A stretch of DNA of 64,000 bases from Adineta vaga (lineage: Eukaryota; Rotifera), in NCBI GenBank assembly GCA_021613535.1, contig CP075497.1, positions 4,588,001 to 4,652,000 of the forward strand, given 5' to 3'. The position numbers and the translations under genes were made by a program. Shown piece after piece: positions 24,644-36,143 of this stretch; within the stretch, counting starts at the first letter, position 1, and each line of letters begins with the position of its first letter. Under the pieces are notes generated by a model, which was not told the origin of the DNA, ran no database searches, and saw only the letters and a program-made list of their open reading frames with translations.

Positions 24644-25652
24644 ATCTCAAGTTTTATTCCGACAAATAAATCAGTGATAATGATGTTGATTTTATTCTTC
24701 TTTTTTCGTTCAGCACCTATTCTGTTCTGTCTTCCTTATCATCATTTTCTCTCTCTCTCTCTTCTAGTCATATTCAATCTTCATTTATAGCAATAATCTA
24801 GTAAACTAGAATGATGTTTATATATTTCATCTAATATATGTCATATTATTTTGTTTTGTGTTTCTTTTAATCGTGTTTTGAAAACAAATATACATATATT
24901 TACTCTCATATACAACTATATGATTAAAAATTTCTTACGGAAACCTTTGACGTTAGAAAAAGAAAAAGAAATGAAAGATTAAAACTCAATTATAATTGCT
25001 AATAAAAAGAGAACGACATAAAATCGTGGGTGTTTTCTTTACAATCATTTCCTTACAAGTGCATACCTGTATGAGTAGAATATGATCATAAACATAACCA
25101 ATCTTCTCGTCGAATTCATGTTAGTATGCATTTGATTTTTGTCAATTTCTAACCACCTTCGCAAGTCAATAAATAACATCGTATTGATTCCATTAGTCAA
25201 CGAAATGAAGAAAAGAATTGATACTTGAAAACATATCAACTTTTCTTCTACGTTTCAGTTTGCTTCCGATACGATAGAATAAAATTTGAATGAATAACAC
25301 ATGTAATCCATCATCATATAGACATATTCTAGTCGCACAAGAGAATTTTCGTTGTCTATCTGGCTTGAAAAATGAATTTTTTTATGTGTAGGAGGAGTAC
25401 AAGTGAGAATCGATAGAGATGATGTGTCGCAAACAGAAACAATCAAATATTCGTTTTTTCGTATGACTCAGCAAAAGCGTCGGCAGAAACAAAAAGAATC
25501 GCTCTTTTTTCAGTCATTACTTTTTGAATGATCTTTACATGCATTTGTTTCTCTTATTCATCGGAGTCACTATACCTTCTTATAAATACTTACTACATAG
25601 GTTGTAATCGAATTAGTTTCGACACTTTTCTTGTGATACTTCCTTGGCGACG
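24644..25652. other. intergenic, no gene seen
   Basis: About 1 kb containing a (TC)n run near 24750 and AT-rich sequence. Minus-strand frames at 25045-25446 have no motif and skewed composition. The 3' UTR of MADD and the promoter of the next gene are inferred to lie here. Confidence 0.45.
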
Positions 25653-26016
25653 ATGAAAGTAACAAATTTCTTTATCCTTTGTGGTTTGATAATTATCTTA
25701 TCAGGTAGAACATAGTGAAGACATTTTATGATTAAATTCATATGAAGATTTTGTTTTAGTACAAGCACGACCAACTCAATTTGACAAAAAACAACTATCA
25801 TTTGAAGATTACTTGAAACGATTGACGTTGTTAGCACATCAAAATACCAATATCGATAGTGATGATAGTGATTCATTATCTATGAGCATGGAAGATTCTA
25901 CACCAATAACTAAACGTGGCTTTCTATTTTTCCCTGATCGACGTTCTACCAAACGACATTATCGTCCAATGTATTCTTATGGACGAAAATCTCACTGGGA
26001 TACATTTTTTGGATGA
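25653..26016 (+). CDS. neuropeptide-like precursor (amidated peptides)
   Basis: Two exons (25653-25704 and 25760-26016) encode 102 residues. Residues 1-20 are a signal peptide (MKVTNFFILCGLIIILSVQA). An acidic Ser/Asp spacer follows (residues 46-64). Then come dibasic sites KR at 69-70 and KR at 82-83, and a GRK amidation/cleavage site at 92-94. Predicted products are GFLFFPDRRST (possibly cut further at RR 78-79), HYRPMYSY-amide, and SHWDTFF, which ends in Gly at the stop codon and so could also be amidated. The layout of signal peptide, acidic spacer and clustered short peptides at the C-terminus is that of a neuropeptide prohormone. I cannot place the peptides in a named family. Processing would occur in dense-core vesicles by prohormone convertase and peptidylglycine alpha-amidating enzymes. 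Confidence 0.7.
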
Positions 26017-26759
26017 AAAGCATTATGTAGACAATAAAATCGATATCGCTCTTCCAAATTATCTCTAGTCATAGATACGTATGATGGTTTGTTGTGTAAT
26101 AATTTCTCATGATTTTATTTTAAATATATTCTTTTCATTGTTTTGTTTTATGCATTAAAAATTATTTCTTCTTCGTATCTTCTAGCTATCGTTTGTTGAT
26201 TTTATTCAAATTGCTTGTATGTAATGAAAGAAAAAGAAATTAGAGTTCATTCTGTATTTAAGTTAATTGAGACGTTTACAATCTTTTGCCGCATAGGCGA
26301 ATACTTGTAATGCTCTAAAGTAAAGAGAAAAAAAACAAACGATATATTTTCATACAACGAAAGTAAATATCATTTATAACGCTCATAAAATTGTATCGAG
26401 ACTATTTTTTTAAGGACAAGTGAGGAAACGTTTTTAATAGATTTATGATTAATAAATATAAAATGAAATAACAAATTTTTGAAGTATCCATGGAAATTGG
26501 GAGAGTGAATGAGTCAATCGTTAACAATATTGTGAAAGATGCAAACAATCATCTCTATGTTTGAACACGGTAGTATCAAAGAAAAACAATGTCTTTCTTT
26601 CTTTTAAAGGTCAATACTATCTCTATTTTAAATGACATTTATATTTATCTACGCATCCTTTTCTCATTCGTCAGTACATTTTTGAAAACAGATTGATTTC
26701 ATCTGTATATCTATGTCATAAAATACAAAATAAGAACTATCTTATTCTCTCAATAAATT
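26017..26759. other. intergenic between convergent genes
   Basis: About 740 bp of AT-rich sequence between the convergent neuropeptide-like and stanniocalcin-like genes. No frame with recognisable content is seen. Confidence 0.5.
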
Positions 26760-27332
26760 TTACCGTGGTTTTTTCATCATCACTGTTGTTGCTTGTTTCA
26801 TAAATATCGATCGGTTATCTTTAAATACTTGACAGAAATTTTTTTCATTTGCATAACATTTAGTTAATATAGAAAAATATTTTCCTTCAAATGCATTACA
26901 ATTGAGTGTTTTACGTTGTTGAAAGATTCGAGTAAGAAAGTTTTGAGTACAGTTTTGAATATTAATCATCATTTCTCTTCCCTATTCAAATCAATTTCAG
27001 TTTAGTTTACAAAAGAAAGAAAAGAATCTTACTTCTGGAGTGAATTGAAGAACAATACTTTTAGGAAATTGTTTACATAACTCAAGTGCCCATGCAGTGA
27101 CACTTTCATCATTACATCGATAACGTTCATGGAAACATTGATGAAAATCACAAGCTGTTTCTAAACTTTGCGATTTTTCATAACATTCTTTGATTTCTAG
27201 TAAAGAGAAGCAAAGAAGATCATTTTCAATTGTTTTAATGAAGAATTATCAACCTTTTTGACTCATTTTAGCACCATATATAAATGTCGTAAGAAAAACT
27301 AATGATATAAATAAACGAAACATTCTTACCAT
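26760..27332 (-). CDS. stanniocalcin-like secreted glycoprotein
   Basis: Three exons give 154 residues: MVRMFRLFISLVFLTTFIYG (signal peptide) and then nine cysteines at 31, 42, 47, 54, 67, 92, 109, 123 and 131. Their spacing (11, 5, 7, 13, 25, 17, 14, 8) closely follows that recalled for the stanniocalcin core (9, 5, 6, 9, 24, 16, 14, 7). Local matches such as CNAFEGKYFSILTKCYA against STFQRMIAEVQEECYS support this. A sequon NCT lies at residue 91. Stanniocalcins are secreted dimeric glycoprotein hormones that affect calcium/phosphate handling and inhibit the protease PAPP-A. This copy is shorter than vertebrate STC1 (about 247 aa) because it lacks the long C-terminal tail. Start could be ATG 27332 or ATG 27323; both precede the signal sequence. 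Confidence 0.75.
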
Positions 27333-28324
27333 CAACAACAAGTAAAATACACAAATGAATGTATTTTTCTATTTATCTTTGACTTTTTATTCTCTTTTTA
27401 ATATACGGTTTTGAATTACAAAAAAAAAGAGAAGAACGTCTATTTATCTCTTTATTGTTATATAAGCAATCGAACAGTTGAAAAGGTGATGTAAGTACAT
27501 AGATAAGTGGAACTGAATTTTCATACATAAATAAAAGATAAATATTTGAAGTATCAACAAAGAATTATCGATGTAAATTATATAATATTATTTATTTTAT
27601 TCGATTCAAGTGTTAAAGAAATCAAATCTAATATGAACTTATTACCGAAAAAAATGATAATTTTGTCAAATAAGATATGTTTATAATCATCGTTGAATTG
27701 CAGTCGACTACTGTATGTATAACATTTTGAATCAATTCATCGAATACTTAGTTCTGAATCGAGAATCCATATTCAAAGTATTTTATCTCTACGTACCTCT
27801 ACATTCAATAATTTTTCTTTTGATATGTCGCTCGTATTTGTCACGGATGAATGACGTTATTAATCAGTATTCGATTGATATTTCTTTCGTTCGTTATTGA
27901 AGACTTGCACATCGACACTGTAATTTATTCGTAGTCGGTTGTTTTTTCCACGTTTCCTCATAGTCCTTGAGTATGCTTACTTTTCGAACAGTCAGCAAAT
28001 AACATTTCGTTTTTTTCTCGTAGCTTTCCGACATGATTTAACGCAAAGGCAAAACTTAATCAATCATTTTATGAACATCGTATATTTTTATTGTCTAATG
28101 AGTCGCGAATATCTAAGAGCATTGCAATATACATTTAAGTGAGGAAAGAAAATAGCCATATATCGTTTCTTCGTTAGATTACTTTACTAATGAAACATAA
28201 CGAAATATTTGATATTATGAGACAAAAAATAGTCCGCTTTTTTCTTACTTTTTCAGACGGGAATATAAACACAAAATACCATCAGTTTCGTATCTAATTC
28301 GACTTTTCGATCTTATTGATTACA
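27333..28324. other. intergenic, no gene seen
   Basis: About 1 kb between divergent small secreted-protein genes. Frames at 27715-27900 and 27939-28142 are Phe/Tyr/Ile-rich without motifs and look like chance frames. Confidence 0.45.
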
Positions 28325-28492
28325 ATGCACGGTAAAGCTATCATTGGAGCTGCTATTGTCTTAATGTTTACCTTGGTAGTAACATGCGATGGAAGATCTA
28401 TTAAAAACAAGGCATTCTACGAAAGACGATCAGAAGAAACAACGACTGCAAAACCTGAAACTTTTTCACTATCATCTGTATCCGATTTATGA
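28325..28492 (+). CDS. 55-residue secreted peptide, unknown
   Basis: Short intronless frame, ATG 28325 to TGA 28490-28492. It opens MHGKAIIGAAIVLMFTLVVT, a clear signal peptide ending near CDG. It continues RSIKNKAFYERRSEETTTAK and ends in LSSVSDL. An RR site at residues 34-35 could release a short peptide. No cysteine remains after the signal peptide and no amidation Gly is seen. It sits directly beside the 93-bp repeat array. It could be a small prohormone or a secreted peptide of another kind; I do not recognise it. Confidence 0.45.
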   Translation: MHGKAIIGAAIVLMFTLVVTCDGRSIKNKAFYERRSEETTTAKPETFSLSSVSDL

Positions 28493-28619
28493 ACAATCTA
28501 ACATCAGATATAAATCATTCATAGAAATAGTTGAATAGATATATATTTGAAATGATACGTATACGATATATTTCAAAATACTTTCGTTGATCATGTTTGT
28601 TGATTAGAAATTAGAAAGA

Positions 28620-31600
28620 TTATTGAACAACTAACGGTCTAAGATATTCATTGTCGAAATCATCTTGAATTATTATTTAAGTTTATACAGCATAAATATT
28701 CATCGAGTAAAATATACGAATTTTCATATAGCAGAAATAATTCATCTTCAGTTTGATAGTCACTTTTTATAAAACAGTTCAGAGTTTATGATTTGTCAAG
28801 CAAGATTCTTGAATTTGTGAAACAACAATCTGTTCATTAATTATTTGATGTTTAATATTTTAAATCGAATAAAAACTTTAAATATCAGTAAAGTAAATGC
28901 TTTGAATGGATAATTCTCTTATACATTCCAATACTATTCGATATCAATATATCTCTATAACATATATGTTATTCATTATTACTTTGTATGTTTTGTGAAT
29001 ATAATAATGATTTGATTTAGACATTAATGATATAATACTGAATATTATAGATTACGATCAACTTAATATCACATTTAGAAGATATTTGAATGCAGATATA
29101 GTCTAATCGATTCATTTATCGTTTGATTTAAATTATTCTACTGCAATGAATATCTAAAGTTTCTCATTAAAGGAATATTTTGAATATAATCATATTAGAT
29201 ACAGTTCATTAATCATAAAACATTAATTGTTGTAGCTAAATTGAAATTTCTTAGGTGATCTTGTGCAGAATCTAAATAGATTATGATATGATTTCTTCGT
29301 TAAACTTACACATTGACATTTAGCACATTAGTACATACTAATTTTTTCAAGAAATCATATATTAGAATTGAACATTGTAGTCTATTATTCATCATATACG
29401 TCGTTTTCTATCGTATATTGTCAGTTAATTCTCAATTTCTTCTAGTTAAATAAAATGAATGAATATTGACCTTGGTATTTATTCATTCTTTGTTTGGTAT
29501 TGAATCTAACATATTTGTAGATACTGAATGTGCGATTCAATAAAATAAATGAACAAGAATTAATATGTTTCATTCATCTATTATTTGATCGTATAACTAT
29601 TCTATTTATTATAAATTTTTGAAATGAAGAGAAGAATCAGATAGTCGAATTGAAGATGATAAGATTTATTCTGATATTGTCTGATTGTGAGTATCATCGT
29701 TTGAAAATCATTTGAATTCTGAATCGAGAAGAGTTTTCGATTAAGAACATGTTTTGACTTATTTACTGACTAGATGATGATGAATTATCTCAAAATGAGA
29801 GAATAATTATATTTCCTAGGATAGAATATTTGAATCTATAATGATAAGATGTATTCAACAATAGTGAAATCATAAATATTCTATCTGAATAACGAATAAA
29901 CCTTTTGAGAAAGAAAATATTTGGATAACCATAGCAGTGACTCATTCATATATTATTTTGTGTTAATAGCCTCTATTTGAAACACATTTGAAAATTTAGT
30001 CGATCGTCAAATTTGAATAAGATAGTTTTTAAATACTTATTCATATATAATATCATATCTACTCTACGAATACAATCATCATTGTATATCTTGTACAAAA
30101 TAATATGAAAATATTGTTTTCAGTCTTTGTTTCAGATACCACCATCTGTTAAAAATGACATTCTATTCTTTATCTGACTATTGATTATTTGAAATAATTG
30201 AACATCATATAGAATATTTTGTTCATTGATCATGTACTGAAGATTGTTCTACATTACTACATATAAATATGTTAACTCCATCAAATATGAAAATCGAAAG
30301 TGCTTATGATGAATTCTATTGCCATTGGATAGATTTAATTATTTTTATATTCACTTTTCCATGTATTACTGAATGCCATATTTGAATACATTCATAATGG
30401 TCTGGTTTATTCATTGATTACCTAATAGATAATTATTTTAGTTATGAGAAACGTTTAGATACTTTTGAGAAAAATATTCAATCAAAACTATTATATTGCT
30501 CATTCATTAAGTATTCGATCGAAGATTTGATAAAATACTAATAAATCTATTTGTCAGTTTACAATATATTCAATCAAATCTATATTATTGTCTATTCAAT
30601 TATCATCTGATAAGATATTTCTTGAACTATTTCATATCTATCGTTTACTTTAGTGATATATTCCGATTGAATGCTAATCTAAGTTATTCATGTTCCATTT
30701 ACTTTCGAATCTTTTACATGAAACATATCAACAAATGTTTAACTGAGATATGAGTATACAATGATACTCACATTCATTCAACTTTCATGTGATCATAAAT
30801 ATTCATTATATTAGCAAGATCAGAAGTTTTATCACGACATATAGTAGTACAAACTGATATATTTATTTATTCATTTATTACTACATTCTGAAATCATCTG
30901 ATTTGGAAAATATATTACAAATTATGTCGTTCTATATGAGAATATATCACGATATGATTTATTCATTTGTCATGAGAGGTCTCATCCGAATGTATAGTGA
31001 ATATCAAGCATAGCTTACTTGGATATAGTTCTATGGACGATTCAATTGTCTTATCAATCTATCTTGTGAGTGTGTCTCTTTTATTGTAAAGTATATTTAC
31101 TTATTCACTCAAGAACATATGCGAACGCATGATACTATAAATGATTTCACTATTTTGTAACATAGAATCATAAATCGAGTAAAAATACCATGTATTATTA
31201 AATGAAAGACTTGAATAAAACAACGTTATATTCTATTGGAAAACTATGCGACAAATATTTCTATAAACAAAAACACAACGAACTTATTTTGCCATAGAAT
31301 ACACGATAAAATGATCTGTTCATTAGACATTTGATTGATTACATAGTATCCATCGAGAAATCTTATATATAATAAAATACAATACAAGAAAACACTATTT
31401 CCTTATAATTTATTCATTTGGTATATGAATTTGCGTTGTGTTGTAGAATAACTATTTAACATTATCATAATGTCACTTACTTGAATAGAATATTCCTTTG
31501 ATTGATTCATTCAACATTTGTTTTCGAGTCTTTTTATTCGATAATTATCTCATTTTTACTCGAATGTTATATTCGAACATAATTATTCTTTAGTCTATTC

Positions 31601-33420
31601 ATTTGTCATATGATGATAGATTGTTTATAGTTACACATATTTTTCTCTTTTTGGAAAGTTTATTTAAAAATATCTATGTAAGAAAATGATATATTCATTG
31701 GTTGTTTGATATTGACTATTCTTCGTAGAGAATGATTTGATATTTCGTGAAGAAAAAGTATTTGAATGAATGATCGTGTACTCATCTATTCATCGATGAC
31801 ATAGTTCATATATGTTCGTATAAAAAGATAAGGTGAGCTTCAGATGCACAATATATTTGAACGAAAAAAAGTTATACTTTATTCAAAAATCATTCAACCA
31901 TCGATTGTAAATATATGAATGAAGATCAAACATTGTATTAAATAGGATATTTGAAGAAAATTATGACCACATTAATTGTTCATGAATTATTCTATGTAAC
32001 ATCAAGTGTAGTAGAACAAATTTTTAGCAAAGCGTAATTGCAATAATCGAATATATAATTTTGTAAGTTATTTATAGAACAGTTAATAACTATTGCTATC
32101 CTCTAGAGCTAACTTGATCGGAGAGTGAATGATATTTGCGAATCGACATATGATAACATTCATTCAACTATCAGTATCTATCAGATTATTTAAAATAAGA
32201 AGAAAGGAAGTATTTCGCATTGAACGTAGTATTTGAACAAAAATATCGTTTGCTCGATTCATTTATCACCACATTTTATTATATAAAGTCAATTGCTTTT
32301 GTATGATTATGTAATATTTCATATAGTTGAATGTTCATATCGTCTGACATATTCATTAATGATCTCAAACTCAATCTTATATAGAAGACCATAAACAATT
32401 GTTCTATCAAAGACGATAATAGAACTCAATCCTCATATCATTCATTCACTAGTTGCTTGATTTTGTTGTCTTAAAAAACAGCATTCAATTATACATCTTA
32501 GTAAATCAAATACCTGTATATAGTTCTAATTTAATTTATTCTTAAATTATTTGACAACAAATCGTAAGAAATGATAGGAAATGATACTATATCATCAATT
32601 ATTATTGAATAAAATATTGCTATAACAAATTCATCCATCATTTCATTTCAAATGTCAGCATTCAATCAATATCAAATACTCTATCAAATCAATATTAGAA
32701 TAAGATCTTGATAGAATTTATTCAATAGTCGTGCAATGATAAATTTCATTTGAATATTAAAAATGAATATTTTATCTATCGATATAAATGAATATCAATA
32801 TCTTAACCCTTATTTTACTTTTGTATAATATTGAATAGTCTCGATCAATAAAAATTTTATATTTCATCAGATCATATATGTGAATAATATGATCATCGCA
32901 ATTGTTCATTTATGAAATGATAATGTTCCATCTCATCTATTGACAGATTCGTTTTTCGCCAAACATATACTTAAACAAAGATTTACTAAGAACTATTCCT
33001 TATTTATTTGGTGTTTTATCTTTTATCGTGTAAATGTTCTATTTTTTCATCAATAACAAATTTGAATACAAATCTATGATGGGTTTTTCACTTATTACTT
33101 GATATTATGCACTCTGAAATGAAATAAACATCTTACAATGTTAAATGGAATATTAGAACAGATCGACGAATAATTTGTTCTTTAATTAGTCAATATTCAA
33201 AGTCATATAATGATGAAATTTGTCGTTTCAAATCAATTTAATATTTGAATTTACATTGAACTTCTCGCTTGATTACTCATTATCTAATCTTTAATTGTCT
33301 TGTGTTGTTTAAAATCTATTATTTTATTCATAAAATAGTTGAATATGATCATCAAATCGTTTGTTCATGAATCATTTTCTCTTAATAGAGAAAATCAGCT
33401 TTTACTTAAATGTTATTATT
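28620..33420. repeat. degenerate ~93-bp tandem array, about 50 units
   Basis: No open frame of note in almost 5 kb. A core like T(T/A)ATTCATT..TCATTTGAT recurs at near-constant spacing. Examples read directly: 31316, 31409, 31503, 31591, 31689, 31788; and 32256, 32350, 32441, 32535, 32631, 32719, with further units near 32901, 32998, 33089 and 33177. Each unit also tends to carry ATTTGAA(T/C)A about 40-50 bp before the next core. Units are very diverged from each other, with small length changes (88-104 bp), so this is an old array. Borders are approximate. Confidence 0.75.
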
Positions 33421-34562
33421 GATAATGCATATGAATAAAATTTGGCCAGAAGTAAGTTGTTTATAGATATTTTACTATCAAGTAATTTTTTTATTCTCCT
33501 ATTTTAGAAAACGACATTTTATGTAAAGATGATCACGGAAACAGGCAAAAGACTTAGTTTTTTTTTCTTCTAATTCATTTAATTATCACTATCTTTCTCT
33601 TAAAATTCTATTAATAAATTTCAATAAAGCAATTAGTTAGAAACATATTTAGATTTCTTTACTGACGTAAAAAAAAGATCAAAAATAGTTTTTGATCAGT
33701 ATAATTTTTTAACTGCAAAATGTAATTCGATATGTTTCATATACATAACTATCCATGATGATTTTCAATGAATGTGTTCATGAAATAGATTGATTCCATT
33801 TCGACTTTGTACAAAAATGTTTCATGAAAACAAAATCTATTTATTCTTTCTCTGATAGTCTGCTCATAGTAATAGATATGTTATTCGTAGATCTTCTATT
33901 TTCGTAAACAGACATGAATATCTGTCGTTCTATACTTCTTTGATTGCATATATAATTTAGCAATATGTTTTTTTATCTATAGAAATATGCAACTACTCTA
34001 TCACTGAAAATATTTCATTAATGTGTGAATACTACTTTTGATTAATGTTTCATTACATATGCGCATATATGTCGTCTTACTTTTTCCATATTAAGGTTAT
34101 AATGTCCTTGTGAACGTATAGATAGAAATAGAAAATTATTGTTTAATGGAAATGAAAAGATGATCATCGACTTTGTATTTGAAATTAATTCTTTTCAACC
34201 ATATTGTGTAACTTTATAACGAAAGATCTGCAAATGGAAATGGATGTGCATTATAAAGAGGAATAATTTGATTAGTTCGAAATATGATCATGATCAATGA
34301 TTTTTATAATTGGCATATTCATTCAATATGAAATGCTTGTTGAATGAAGTTCTCTTTAAATGATTTGTATACTTATTCTAATCTATATGATTACTTGAGA
34401 ACAGAAATCAGAATTTATGCGAAATGCATCAGTGATTATATGAGTCGAATTCACTATGTATTTGTTTATGGATAAGATTAAATATTATATTTTCTCAGCA
34501 AATGCTTTACAACTGGAGTTCACTTTATCAATATTCATGTCGAATTCTCAAAAAGTTCAAAA
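33421..34562. other. AT-rich spacer after the repeat array
   Basis: About 1.1 kb with no supported gene. Isolated repeat-like cores may persist (for example attcattcaatatg near 34317), but the 93-bp phase is no longer convincing. Confidence 0.4.
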
Positions 34563-34907
34563 CTAAATACTAAACGACAACAAACAACAGATGTATATCA
34601 TTGTCTCATAAAAAATTGCTTGAGAACATGTAAAACGACATTTATTGATGTATATCGCACATTCATTTACAGATCTTGTTGAAATAAAAAAAACAACAAG
34701 TGACATTGACCAATTACCGTTCAAATGAATCGATTGAGAACTAGCTGGTTTATTTGTTGCTAGTAAAATAGATTTTGTCAACCATTTGGTCTCTTGATGA
34801 TTGCAGAGGGTTTGCCTATTGATTTCCTCAAAGTGATATACGACGCATAAAAGAATATACAAGTTTCTTAACAAAATCTTCATTTCAAAAGGTCTAACAG
34901 ACCGCAA
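34563..34907 (-). CDS. possible small secreted/membrane protein
   Basis: Open frame of 114 codons with no intron. An internal Met gives MKILLRNLYILLCVVYHFEE, which resembles a signal peptide. The rest has several cysteines (CAIYINKCRFTC, ending ICC) and a hydrophobic C-terminus. There is no family match. An intron from the GTAATT donor to the CAACAAG acceptor would break the frame, so only the unspliced reading works. It may be a chance frame in AT-rich DNA. Confidence 0.25.
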   Translation of the reverse strand: MRSVRPFEMKILLRNLYILLCVVYHFEEINRQTLCNHQETKWLTKSILLATNKPASSQSIHLNGNWSMSLVVFFISTRSVNECAIYINKCRFTCSQAIFYETMIYICCLLSFSI

Positions 34908-36143
34908 AATTCTCTATTATAAGTCACACAATCGATAAGGAACTAAAGCAACCCTATTAAAACTACTGTAGTTCTGTTTATACAAAAACGAACATTCCTA
35001 CTAGAAAATTGATCTTTGGATTAACCTTTCAAATGTTTACTTATTTGATAACGATTCCCAAATGTGGATTCATTTCTTCTTATTTAGATAGTTTTTTCGA
35101 AGATTATTATTCATTCAAAGCAGATTCATCGACTCAAAATACTTTAAATTCGAATATGAAAGAAAAAGTCAGAGAAAAAAATCCATTGATTTATGAACTT
35201 CTACGAAATATTTTCAACATAGATGTCATCACATTTCTCTCATAAATGATTGCTTCGAGTATCAATTTAAAAATAAGTCAGAAAGTTTGTAATTAAAATT
35301 GTTCTGACTTCTGAATATGAGTATATCTTATTACTTTTTGAATAAGTGTGAAATCTAGTTAGTTTACATGATCGAGTTAAATCCACATCCGATCATCCTA
35401 ATTACTGTCAATTCAACAATAATATAATGGAACAAATCAAATATTGACAGAACTATTCTTCCCATCGAGACACTCATTGATCCTTGCTTTCCATTCTCTT
35501 TCTATATCTTAAACTATTGACTGAACTATCTAATTTACGTTAGATATTGCGAGATGAATAGAAATTCGTATGATAATTTATTTTTGTTTGTATAATTATT
35601 ACAGCTGTTAGTTTTTTTGTTACTTGAATATAGAAAGAGAAGAGAAGGAAAAGAGCGATCGAGATAAATGCATATGCAATCATGATGGCAACAACAGCAA
35701 CAGCTTTTCTTTTCTCTTTTCTTTTTTTCTTCTTCTTCTTCTTTTTGCCATCATTTGCTCTATTGCATGACAGAGGATAGAAACTCGTAATTGATGTAAT
35801 AAGAGAAAAAGGAAAAGAAGTCTTTGAGACGATGCGGATAAAGAAAATGTGGGAAAAGGCGGAAGTGTAAGCAAAAAAAACCGAGATGGAAAGGCAAATA
35901 TCTAGAAAATATGGACGCGAAAGTACAGAACAGAAGGAAAGAGAGAAAGAAGACAAAGCCAGGAAAAAATTTCTCATAATAATACTCATGTATACTATTC
36001 TAGTCGAAAGAACGAGAAAAGAAAGACAATCGCAAACACGCGCAAAACTTTTCTCATTGAGCAATATGTGACAACATTGTGTTAACGCACATACATAATC
36101 ATACATTAAAATTGTCTTATTCAATGCTGTTCATATTTAAACA
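34908..36143. other. intergenic, low-complexity
   Basis: 1.2 kb upstream of the alpha2/delta gene. The plus-strand frame at 35009-35245 has no ATG until 35033 and no motif. The minus-strand frame at 35540-36124 is driven by a poly-Lys tract (TTC/TTT repeats at about 35700-35750). An A/G-rich stretch lies at 35800-35970. None supports a gene. Confidence 0.45.

Noticed and set aside
25045-25446. Two short minus-strand frames between MADD and the neuropeptide-like gene
   Set aside because: No motif, no splice pattern and composition like spacer.
27715-28142. Two plus-strand frames rich in Phe and Tyr
   Set aside because: Composition mirrors T-rich DNA; no signal peptide followed by a sensible mature part.
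28620-33420. CRISPR-like array
   Set aside because: The periodic units are too diverged, have no constant repeat with unique spacers, and the genome is clearly eukaryotic.
35540-36124. 194-codon minus-strand frame with a Lys run
   Set aside because: The frame is driven by TTC/TTT and A/G-rich simple sequence upstream of the alpha2/delta gene; the hydrophobic content mirrors T-rich DNA and no family is visible.
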